Assembly (NCBI GenBank): GCA_033032175.1
Contig: CM065307.1
Location: forward strand, 5,270,001-5,334,000
Origin: Saturnia japonica
Taxonomy: Eukaryota > Arthropoda > Insecta > Lepidoptera > Saturniidae
Length of the DNA stretch: 64,000 nt
Direction: 5' to 3'
The notes under the pieces are model-generated. The model ran no database searches, was not told the origin of the DNA, and saw only the letters and a list, made by a program, of their open reading frames with translations. The position numbers were made by a program, and so were the translations under genes. Below, one piece after another: positions 32,091 to 41,804 of the stretch. Within the stretch, counting starts at the first letter, position 1. Each line of letters starts with the position of its first letter.

Positions 32091-33359
32091 TTAGTCAAAA
32101 AGACCTGAAACAAAAGAAAATGCTTATTAGTAACCTCCTTATCAAACTTAATTATTTAAAATCTTTTAAAAGGTTCTCAGTAATTTTAATATTTTCAGAT
32201 CATTATTTTTCTGAAGCTAATACATGATAAATCAAACATCATTGAAATAGTTTATAAATGCTCCTAAATCCTTGATAAATAAATAACACTGTCTTCTGAT
32301 TGGTTAACATACATACACCTTGCACCAAACATTATGACTGCTGTGAATAGGCAAACACAATTTTATGTACAAGTATTACACATATTTTATTAAATTATAT
32401 TTAAAAACAATTATAAAGTTATTATTCATTCAACTACACCATGAGCAATTTCAGACTCATTGCTGTGATCAGATCGCCCATAAAGTTTAAAACAAGTACC
32501 TATACACATTGTTAATTATTTAAACAGTCACAACTATAACTATATAGGAATATTACTTTTATATATCATTGTCCATTTGTGATGTGATCTAGGATATAAT
32601 GGCTATTCATTTCTTTTCAAAAATGTGTTATTAGAAAGTTTGGTTCCGTCATTTTATAACAATAAATATACCTAATACTAATTGAATATGGATTGAACAA
32701 CACTTTAAAATGTGTGTTTAAACTTCGCCAAGTCATAACTTTCACACACAGTTATACAAATAAACTAATAAATAGGTATATAAAATGTTATAATTAACTT
32801 ACCGAAGCCCATGTCGTCATCAGACTCCTCAGGTTCTTCTTCTTTCTTTTCTTCCTTAGCTTCAGCCGCAGGCGCAGCGGACGCAGCGGCGGCGGCTGGT
32901 GCTCCAGCGGCCGGCGCGGCACCCACTCCAGACCCGATGTTAGTGATCAAATCTCGAACATTGATACCTTCCAAAGCCTTCGCAAATAGACCAGGCCAGT
33001 ACGGCTCAACGTCTACAGCGGCAGCTTTGAGTATCGTAGAGATTTTCTCACCCTGTTCATAAAATAAAACGTAAACATCGGGATTCGCACCAAACGTGTT
33101 GTATATCTTATTTCGGTAAAATATAACTATATAAGCACAAATTGTAACTTGTTTAACTTAAACTTCTCAATAATTATCACCACTAGGTCTTTGCAAATGA
33201 GATTGAAGTGGATGATTATTTGTTGTATTAATATTAAACATAACCTATGTGTAATAATAACTATAAATTTTACATATTATTACTTACAGTAACGGCGACA
33301 TCATCATCTACCAAGATAAGGGCGGAGTAAACACAAGCTAATTCAGCCTTTGATGCCAT
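32091..33359 (-). CDS. RpLP1: 60S acidic ribosomal protein P1 (stalk protein), three exons
   Basis: Exons 33359-33288, 33052-32803 and 32104-32091 join in frame with GT/AG sites to 111 residues, the usual length for P1. Exon 1 is [20 protein letters not shown]…, the conserved N-terminus that pairs with P2. Exon 2 gives [20 protein letters not shown], an Ala/Pro/Gly hinge (about 65-90) and the acidic [14 protein letters not shown]. The last coding exon supplies only the end of a split Gly codon, LFD and the stop, completing the universal [11 protein letters not shown] tail that recruits elongation factors to the ribosomal GTPase centre. If the second intron were retained the tail would be replaced by a non-homologous sequence ending near 32765. 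A TOP-like start site lies upstream. Confidence 0.95.
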
Positions 33360-33385
33360 TTTAAATGTTATACGTGCAAGTCGCC

Positions 33386-33391
33386 AAAAGG
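33386..33391 (-). promoter_or_regulatory. TOP-like transcription start motif of RpLP1
   Basis: On the minus strand GGCCTTTTGGCG lies 27-32 bases upstream of the start codon. A pyrimidine-starting CCTTTT is typical of ribosomal-protein gene start sites and would give a short 5' UTR subject to TOR control. A second pyrimidine tract (CTTGTTCTCCCTG) lies about 20 bases further upstream. Confidence 0.5.
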
Positions 33392-33765
33392 CCTTAGCTC
33401 AGGGAGAACAAGCACGTTTGACTTCACAAAATGAAGAGACAAGAGAATAAGAAAAATTTGACAACCCACAGATGTCAAATGTCAGAAACCCCGTTAGGCA
33501 TGGATATAACTATAATTTTAAAATAATCGTCAAAGCTGTGAAATTATATTTTTTATCACTGATATTTCACCTATGATAAATGAATTCAATATGTGCAATT
33601 AAAAGCAATGACATTTTTGTCTTGCCTGTCTTAAAGAGCTTGAATCTGTGTTTGCTAAAGTCATCTGACAAAGGGGTATTTCACTTTTTTATTATTTACA
33701 ATGTCAACAAAACTTTTTCTCATATCTCTGTTAGATAATACTTATGAGTTTAAGTGATTCCATTA

Positions 33766-34105
33766 TAAGAATATGTCATTCAATGGAATTATTGCATTTA
33801 AGCATGACTATTTCTGCTGTCTATTTCTACTGAGTCGTGCTCTTCTATCGGACAATATGTACTCTGCCATAGATAAAACTCTTTTATATTCTACAGATGT
33901 GACAACAATGTGCCAATGCTGCATGAAAAGGTCTGCCAAGTTCGGTTATACGAACGCAGGACTCTTCCACCAAGACAAGGGACAAGAATCTCTGTGTACA
34001 ACTTCTTCATTCAAAAAAATCTCCACTTTTTCAATTGTTCTTCTAGCTAACTTCATTAGAAAACAAATGTCACCTATTTTACGTCTATTTTCCAAAGATA
34101 TTTGA
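33766..34105 (-). pseudogene. hAT transposase C-terminal dimerisation domain, remnant
   Basis: Minus-strand reading gives EIFLNEEVVHRDSCPLSWWK, then after a stop PNLADLFMQHWHIVVTSVEY, KRVLSMAEYILSDRRARLS and after another stop a short tail. The pattern E…DPL.WW…PNLA…TSV…RVFS.A..I.SDRR.RL is the hAT dimerisation signature (ZBED/Ac type). Two nonsense codons and no upstream catalytic domain were found, so this is a dead fragment, unrelated in sequence to the hAT at 48917. Confidence 0.7.
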
Positions 34106-34767
34106 TACAGCGTTCATTATAATAAAATGATGACTGCTGTGCCTCATAATATCTTTAAAAACTCTGAATTTGCTCAATTCTTTATATGTAAAGGTTGTCC
34201 GGTAATGAACGGATAACCTTGAAATGGCTTATAGCAGAACTTATGGCCGTTCAGAAAAAATGCGAAACAAAATATATCCTAAGTAGTACCTAAGATATGA
34301 TTTTTTTAAATAAAAAACCACAAATTTTTATCTTGTTTTACATTATTGTACACTGCGACCACAAATGACTGAATTCTATCGGGTTTTTGTTGATCTATTA
34401 TTATACGCTAACTATGCCAATCGATAAGCAGTAAATAGTTTGACTAGCTATGGTACTATTAAAAAAAAAACTTGAATTAAATTTTCTGCGAAAAATTTGC
34501 TAAATTATTTTTTTTCCAAATTTAAGCTTCTTGGGCTTAAAAAAATGTATTAAAACATGAGTGACTAATAACTTTAAAATAATGTCGGTTTTGAGTACAT
34601 TTCATAATGTTATAATTAATTACTGTATCTTATGTAAATAGTGAATTACTGCTTTTAAAGTAGAAAAGGAACAACTTTGATTAAATAACAAAATATTTAA
34701 TATGGGAATATTTTTTATATTCAACTGCACCTAACCATTTGAAGTATAATAAGTTAATAACACTTTG
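34106..34767. other. Intergenic, nothing recognised
   Basis: AT-rich. 34190-34270 (GTCCGGTAATGAACGGATAA…) has a repeat-like look but no partner in this window. Confidence 0.3.
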
Positions 34768-34824
34768 CTCGATCTGGGAATCGAACCCAGGAGATTGATC
34801 AAAGCAGTCGTGCTTACGACCACT
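34768..34824 (-). repeat. tRNA-like SINE head, 3' half (split by LINE)
   Basis: On the minus strand the sequence runs GCACGACTGCTTTGATCAAT then CTCCTGGGTTCGATTCCCAG, with a perfect CTGGG/CCCAG T-stem and the box B GGTTCGATTCC. Together with 37444-37471 it forms a 72-base tRNA-like unit with box A TAGGCTAGTGG and a possible anticodon loop CTTTGAT. The acceptor stem does not pair, so this is a tRNA-derived SINE or tRNA pseudogene rather than a working tRNA gene. Confidence 0.7.
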
Positions 34825-37443
34825 TTTTTTTTGCGGTGTTCTTATCTCACCCGATGGCCGGGAAGCGGGAACTGCTTGCACATATCATCCGCTCGACCCG
34901 GCAGGTGTGGCCCTATCACGGGGCCCTGTCGCGGTCGGAGGCAATCGGCACCAACGAGCCTCGGAGAGCGCACGAACACCAGTGCGCCTCTTCCATCTCG
35001 GGTCTGCATTTACGCGGTGACGCACATGCCAAGGTCCGCCACCTGCAGACCCATTTAAGGGGGCCGGAGATCATCACGCGGTCTCCGGCGCCTGGCTCGT
35101 TGACCGCAGGAGGGGAGCAAGGTGTTACGCTCCCGCTCTCTCCCCGCCTCCTCTTTCGCAAGCATGACTTGCTCGCAAAACGAGGAGACGGAGTTCCACA
35201 CGCTCTCGCTCTCGACCATAGATAGAACCACGGCCGGGAGCGAGAGATCTTTGCCGATTGTCGCAACAACATCGCGGCGCAGCGAGTCCCATGCGGGACA
35301 GACCGCTAGTGTGTGCTGCGCAGTATCCTCTGCGCAGCCACAATGATGGCACCCAGGAGCGAAATCCCGGCCTATGCGACACAGGTAACTCCCGAAACAG
35401 CCATGTCCCGAGAGTACCTGCGTCAGCCGGAAGGTGAGGGTGCCATGCCGCTTCCGGAGCCATCTAGCCAGAATTGGCCTGATGGCTTCCACGGTCGCTA
35501 CGCCAAAAGTAGGGTGGCTAAGTCGCAAGTCCCACACTTCCACCGTGGGATTTTGGCGAAGCTCTGACCTGTACGCCGCAATCTGTCGCGGCGTTGGTCT
35601 CTCACCCCACCTCAGCGCCTCCTCGCACCATCTAAACAGCAGCGCGAGGGTCCTCGCTTCGAGATCCCATGCTGGACATCCAGCCAATAGGAAGGCTGCT
35701 TCGAACGAGACCGTACGGTACCCTCGGACAGCTCTGACGGCCGTCGCTCTCTGCGGTTTACGCAGGAACGTGAGATGACGGGCCGTCAGGCTGTCCGCCC
35801 ACACTGGAGCCCCGTATAGGGCCATCGACCGTACGGCTCCCAAGTAGAGCTTCCGGCAAGCGGAACCGGGCCCCCCAAGGTTTGGCAACAGCCGCACAAG
35901 TGCGCCTGCTGTACCCATGAGTCGGGGGGTCAGCTGCCGAAAGTGTTCCACGAAGCTCCATCGGCTATCGAGGACGATGCCCAGGTACCTCATCGTCGAC
36001 CCTATGCCGATGGTGACGCCTCTCACTACGATCTGGGACCCTTGCGGTGGTGCATTCCGAGGTCCATGAAAATACAGGGCCTCGGATTTACCTAGGCCCA
36101 CCTCTGGTCCCAGATGCCTTATTCGACCTACGACTTGAGCCACCCCAGCTGTAGCTAATATTGTCGCATCGCGGTGCGTCTTCTCTCGCGCTGTGACAAG
36201 GGTGTCGTCGGCATAGCAGACGACACTGACACCGCTAGGGTCGCACCGCGTATCGCCCAGTCATAGCCGATGTTCCACAAAATGGGGCCAAGCACTGACC
36301 CCTGTGGAACACCACTAGACATATCTCACCGACTCCATCCTTCCAGACCCGGGAAGGTGATGGTCCTCTGTCTTAAATAATTCCCGACGATGCGACGGAG
36401 GTAATGAGGCACTCCATGGTACCGGAGCGCCTCTCGTATGCTGCTCCAGGGCAGGGTGTTGAACGCGTTGGCGATGTCCAGGGACACCGCCAGCACCACT
36501 TCACCCTGGGAGATTGCATCCTCCACCAGACAATTCACGTGCGTGATCGCGTGTATGGTGGAGTGCCCTCGGCGAAAACCAAACTGGTTTTCGGCTAAAT
36601 CCGGCCCCACTTCCGTCAAGTGGTGGGCGAGGCGGTCTGCAATAACTCTCTCCATGAGTTTGGCCATCTCGTCCAGCAACACAATGGGGCGGAATGCGGA
36701 CGGAGTGTCCACTGGGAGCCCCTCCTTTTTGAGCAGGACCAGCCGGCCAGTTTTCCAGCACAGCGGAAATCGGCCCTGCTCAGAACACGCTGTAAAGAGT
36801 CTCATCAGTCGGGACTCGAGGACTTCGTGAGCCAGGACCCATGCACGGCCTGGTATGCCGTCGGGTCCTGGAGCGGTGTGCTTCGACTGAAGCCGTCGCA
36901 CCGCTCGGCTCAGCTCTTCCCGGGTCACTTTGGGTACGTCGCCATCCTCGTCCGCGTTGGTCGCCAAAGGCGAAGCCATGGAAGGAGGGGTATGTTCTGT
37001 CCTCAATGGGAACAGAGCTTCCAGAACTTGCTAGAGAAACCTAGGCTGAAGACTCTGGCTTACCGGGGGGGCCCATGGGCGAAGTTTGCTCCGCACTAGG
37101 CGATAAGGGCGCCCCCACGGATCCCGACTGAGCGTCTCCAGTAGTTGTTCTCGAGCCAACGCTTTCGCCCTGGCTATAGACTCTTTTAGCGATTTTATGG
37201 CAGCTCTGTACCCTCCGTATAGCTCCGCCTCCAGGGCAGTCGTATCTTTTGTTCGGCTTCGCCTCCGTCTATGCCTGGTATATCGGCGTCTCGTCGAGAC
37301 ACAAGCATCGCGCAACTGCGCTATCTCGGCACTCCACCAATACACCTGGCGTCTGGCGGGTATACGCTTCACTCGAGGCATATCTGCATCACAGGCACTC
37401 GTTACAACCCTTCGAAGCCGTTCAGCCTCCTGCTCCACATCGG
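34825..37443 (-). mobile_element. R1-clade LINE, 5'-truncated, inserted in the tRNA-like sequence
   Basis: The insert is flanked by a 13-bp direct repeat GCTTACGACCACT (34812-34824 and 37444-37456). At its 3' end (left, minus strand) there is a nine-base A tail. GC content is much higher than in the surroundings. It starts 3' of the endonuclease domain, so it lacks ORF1 and endonuclease. The second R1-clade copy at 45064-46497 is related in the C-terminal region. Confidence 0.85.
35055..37438 (-). pseudogene. R1-clade reverse transcriptase ORF, broken
   Basis: Minus strand. 37438-37031 is the region before the RT (RRQVYWWSAEIAQLRDACVS), 37006-36326 the RT palm (KHTAPGPDGIPG, FRPIVLLDEMAKLMERVI, NQFGFRRGHSTIHAI, SLDIANAFNTLPW). 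A frameshift near 36325 leads to SSGVPQGSVLGPILWN, another near 36230 to the intact polymerase box CYADDTLV and on to the 362-codon tail 36143-35055. The tail carries the R1-clade Cys-His motif HHCGCAEDTAQHTLAVC after LSGHGCFGSYL. Two or more frameshifts show it is dead. Confidence 0.85.
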
Positions 37444-37471
37444 GCTTACGACCACTAGCCTAACGAGGCAG
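37444..37471 (-). repeat. tRNA-like SINE head, 5' half
   Basis: Minus strand CTGCCTCGTTAGGCTAGTGG followed by TCGTAAGC. Contains box A. The last 13 bases are the LINE target duplication. Its continuation is at 34824-34768. Confidence 0.65.
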
Positions 37472-37989
37472 TTTTTTATAATAGACGATTTGATTTTTTT
37501 CATATATCTGATAAAGCAGGTTTGCTCAAGTTCTATTACCAAACATACGTAAAACAGAAAAAGATTTAGCTCTTTTAGCATTTTTATAAGAGCAGATTTA
37601 TACCACAGAGTAATAGATCTCACAGGAATAAATTGATACCTTATCTCATACAATTTATTATACAAACGACAACAGCCTCATCTAATGATTCTAGTTGTTC
37701 AAACCAATTAATTTTACACAGTGCCTCATTAATATCATGATAATTTCATCTACCAAAAAATTTCTTATTATTGAGATCTTTTGAATTGTAAATCTCCCCA
37801 AAATCTTTCCGTAAAGTTACAGTGTTGTGGTGAGGATCAATACGAACTACGAGTGGATCGGTACACTCAAAACAGATAGGAAATCATTCGAAAAAACCAA
37901 GTGTAATATAACCTTCCGTGTTTATTCCTTGGCCCTTTGTACTGTGATTAATTAAAAGAATCGACCGAATCAAAAAACGCGGCAAATGC

Positions 37990-38500
37990 CTGATCGGTTA
38001 GAACCTCATGACTCATGAAGCAACTCCGAGCCATCAGTAGAAATCCTCCACTTGAGGTAAAAAATTAAAATCCCCCAGAATTACAATATTGTTCAAAGAT
38101 TGAGCAGATATTATGGAGCTTATAGAGTTGGTGAAATTAAAAAGTTTTGTTTTATAAGTATTACCTTGACACAGGTACAGGGAACAAATATCAATATGTA
38201 TTATAAATTACAGAATATCTAGATTTTTTTCAAGGTTCTCTAATTTCCTCCACGGTAGTAAGCCAATCATATACTCTCCGTAACAAATACATCTTTTCTT
38301 ACAGCAATTAACACCCTACTACTCCGAGTCTGAGACGTTAGAAAATAATCGCGATCACGTCTCCACACTAGATACCTACTATCGAATAATTCACAATTAT
38401 CAATTCCAGCAGTAAGCCAAGTTTGAGCTAGGACTACTGCATCGTAATAATTTAAACATATGTTCCTGAGAAATCGCTTGTCTTCATATGTAGTCCACGC
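37990..38500 (-). pseudogene. LINE AP endonuclease fragment
   Basis: Minus strand: NICLNYYDAVVLAQTWLTAG, CELFDSRYLVWRRDRDYFLT, then RSSRVLIAVRKDVFVTES and, after lesions, NNIVILGDFNF. These match motifs of APE-type LINE endonuclease (the E of ETWL replaced by Q, as QTWL; VLIAVRK; GDFN). Several stops interrupt it. Confidence 0.65.
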
Positions 38501-39655
38501 ATATTTTAGTAATAGATAATAATTATAACCATTTATTTTGTACTATAAATGTTGATATCACTGTAGTTAATATAACAAGGTATAATAAACGCACAATTAT
38601 GTGACTTTAAAAGTTTTAAGCAAGATGAAAAATAACTATTAAGATAAATTAAAGTACAATACGATAAAACAAAAGTATTATAACATTAATATGCGGGCAG
38701 AAGTTGAAAAAACATTAAAAATTATGACACATGGCAGAGCACAGTGACTTAAAACATTCAACATTGAGCCGCTCATTAGACCTTTGTACTGAATAGCAAC
38801 AAAAGCACTGTCGCAACTGACAAGCCAAAAGCATTACGATACAAAAAATAGCACTCTACTCTCAAAGGTGGACCTTAGATACAAGATGTTATGGTTAAAT
38901 TTCGATATCCACATGAAAATTAAATGCAGGTAAAATTCAAGTAAATCTTCCGAGCATACAGCACAGCGACACGGAGTTTATTGGAATACAAAGGTACCAC
39001 ACATATTATTACTGTTATCAAACTTAAACAGTTTATAAGTTCTGGTGTAACAAAACTAGTAAGAAATGAAGCCAATAATATAAAAAAAATAAGTTAGTAA
39101 GCACTATATAAGTTTTGCGAGATCTCTTTCGTTTTTTATTAATATAATTGACGATGTATCGTCTTTCGCGCATGTATCTTTCATGTTTCACCCATATTTT
39201 TGGCTTTTGATAGGAGGACCTTATTTTGAGTAGTCAGATGGATTTTAATAAACCCTCTTTGGTTTCCTAAAAGTCCTAGATGTCCAGAAGAAAGGGAGGG
39301 CACTAGTTTTTGACATTATTCTCAAGGATGCAATGAAATCATCCTTCACATATCTGTAATTGAAGCAAACAATGATGAGTTTCGTAGAATCCTATTCACG
39401 CGTTGGGAATCTTATAATAAAGTTGATTTGATTCTTAGACACTGGGTATTGAATTTAATTTCTGATTGTAATAAGTATATCTAACAGATTTTTGTTGATA
39501 GTTTGGTTTATTCCTTTTATCTCCAGATTATTTTATCTCACCCACTGGCCTTTGACCCTTCTCTCCTGTTCTAATGTATCGATCTGAGTCTGTATTGAAT
39601 TTACCTGACTTTGAACATTCTCCACTTGTTTAATACGATGTTTAAAATACGCTTT

Positions 39656-40130
39656 GGCCACAAATTATTTAATAGCACTGTTTACGCTAATTGTATATAA
39701 TAGGCCGTGGTATGAGGCACAATCCTCTTTCCCCTCTCCCTCCGGCCGTTTTCCTTACCACCGATCCCCACCCCTTGCACGGGCTGATGCAAGTCTGTCT
39801 GCGTCAACGGTACGAAGTAGGAGTGTTGCACTGCGCATGTGCCGCTCGAAGAAACAAACGAACGAACGTAAATAAACAAGTGAAATTAATTTGTGCCAAA
39901 TATTCTTCGATTGCTTCAATTTATTGCCCTGAAAATATATTAAGGGATTGTGCTCAATATAAGTTTTGTGATATTGTACAACGAATTTGCGTTGAGAGTG
40001 AAGCTGACCGGACGCCCTCTGAAATTCAGCACGCGACCTGCACCAGACGTGAGTACCAATTTATTCACTCCTTCCCTCGCCTTGTACCACGTGGATTTTA
40101 AATATAAAGTTCCTCTGAGCTAGCGCCTAC
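39656..40130. mobile_element. GC-richer insertion inside the LINE ORF1, possible solo LTR
   Basis: The LINE coiled-coil reading is interrupted by about 475 bases of different composition. The block includes CTCTTTCCCCTCTCCCTCC, AAACAAACGAACGAACG, AATAAA at 39870-39875, and opposed words CCGTGGTATGAG/TTGTACCACGTGG near its two ends. Length and poly(A) signal would suit a solo LTR, but TG/CA limits and a target duplication could not be fixed. A 136-codon ORF across it has no recognisable domain. Confidence 0.35.
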
Positions 40131-40470
40131 AAGCACTGTTTGATGCCGTGACAGATGATTGCAACTGTGCAAGCTCAGATCGAAGAGCTTTCACATCCTC
40201 CATTAATGATTCAAGCGCTGCCAGTTTCAAAGGTAATGCTCTTATTTCACTCAGTATCAAAGACTCTGTCTCAACCTTTAGTGATCAAGGTGGCTAGGAG
40301 GATTGGTTGCAATTAATGCAACACCAAGTGAGCTTTCTAGCCACACCAAACTTACGTAATCCTGCTTCTGTTACTTCAGCACAAATGTGATGAAGGGTTT
40401 GACGGTGTGATGCAAAATTTGCTCCTTCATAAAGGAAATCACCACAGGCATCACACTTATGAGTATTCAT

Positions 40471-41472
40471 TATGTTATGATAACTTTGAGAAATACTGAT
40501 TATTTAATAAATGTGCGCTAAGGCATAAGTAAGATGCTTATGTATTTGATGTTTCTTTTGTATTTTAATTTAAAGGAGTTCTAAAACGTGTGCTTAGATT
40601 AAGTAAGCACACATTGTACGCTGATATTTTTCTTCAGAAGGCACGTCTTCTATCATGGTGTGATCGAAAAATGCGAGAATTCTGAATCGGGAATCCAAAA
40701 ACGTAGATATTCCCAGAAGTAGGTATATTATCTTCGATTTCCGAATAGGGAAAATAAGTTTTTAAACCATGTTCTATTTTCGCAACAAAGGTCTTTACCA
40801 CGCCAAATATTGGTTTGTTTCATTAAATTGATAACATGACGTTAATGACTCCAATCGCCTTCTGGATTACTAAGTGAAATTAGTGTAATATAGTAAGCGT
40901 TGTCTTATACTGCCAGTCTTATTTTATCTTCGATTTTGAATTCTCGTGTTATGAATTTTAAAGATGTGGCCAAAGCGGTGGCAGTGTTTGGTCCAATGAA
41001 ATTCTCACAATGTAGCAACGATGTATGTAGCTTAAAATCTAGCATAAAATGAGCTGTCGCAGAAAGATATGAGTACGTTATAAGAGATGTCCAGCGGTCC
41101 GTGGTTAATACGCATATGTTCTACCTTTTGGACTAATTCAAATATATATCATTTACACTCTAAAAACTCCCTCGTAATTAATGTTCCGGATATTTATTTT
41201 CTGTTTGGTAATTCGTAATTTCCTTTTTTTCATTAAATTTTAAATCCTCGATATTTAACGATTGAAAATGCTTCATAATCTACAATGATCATGTCCAGTA
41301 CTCTTTTGCTATTTTCTTTTTTTGGTGATGATTTATCCAGCGTGGTATATATTATTCATTAATGCTCTTTTGTTGCTTGCTTGCGTTTGTTGTATTTTAG
41401 TGGAGAGAATGTATATGGTTGTGTGATATATGTAATTTGTTATTCAGTGAAATGGATTCATATAACTATACT
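40471..41472. other. Intergenic, nothing recognised
   Basis: AT-rich with no supported ORF, RNA or element terminus. It ends at the BEL/Pao 3' LTR. Confidence 0.35.
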
Positions 41473-41700
41473 TGTTCAGCACCAAATAATAACGAATAGT
41501 TGTTAGGGGATAGAAAAGTTTTGTTCATTTAATTAAGCGTTATATATACAAAATATCATTCTGACCTTATAAGCTAGTTTATAATTGCTACAGCGACATC
41601 TGTTGGCACACTGTGCAAACCAAAGATAAACTATTTAGAACATTAACTCGCTTTGTTCAAAAACCGAGACTGCGCCATCTCTCGGATTCTGACACAAACA
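41473..41700 (-). repeat. BEL/Pao 3' LTR, 228 bp
   Basis: Bounded by TG and CA on the minus strand. Its last 53 bases recur at 48783-48835. The rest has no match at the 5' end of the element. Confidence 0.75.
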
Positions 41701-41804
41701 TCCTGCCCACCATGGACAAATGTAACTAACTACATTTTCCATACGAATTAGGATATTGATAAGCATAAACAAAACATTAAACAAAAAAAAAACTAAATAT
41801 TATT

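Larger units (their letters stand above)
37472..40470 (-). mobile_element. CR1/Jockey-like LINE with PHD-type ORF1, decayed
   Basis: Reading from 40470 leftward on the minus strand: a 57-codon start (MNTHKCDACGDFLYEGANF…WCCINCNQSS) with a PHD-like Cys/His pattern; a coiled-coil (about 40300-40137, LSEIRALPLKLAALESLMED…); an inserted block at about 39656-40130; a second coiled-coil and the motif NNLEIKG (39655-39520); then an AP endonuclease segment (38500-37990). This is the ORF1/ORF2 order of PHD-finger LINEs common in Lepidoptera. Frameshifts and stops are frequent, and the RT part is missing before the R1/SINE boundary near 37472. Confidence 0.65.

Noticed and set aside
33773..34105. 110-codon plus-strand ORF near RpLP1
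   Set aside because: It is the antisense shadow of a hAT dimerisation-domain remnant on the minus strand.
34768..37471. Functional tRNA gene disrupted by a LINE
   Set aside because: Box A, box B and the T-stem are good, but the acceptor stem does not pair, so a tRNA-derived SINE or pseudogene is more likely.
39691..40101. 136-codon ORF
   Set aside because: It spans an insertion inside LINE ORF1 that looks like non-coding, possibly LTR, sequence; no domain seen.
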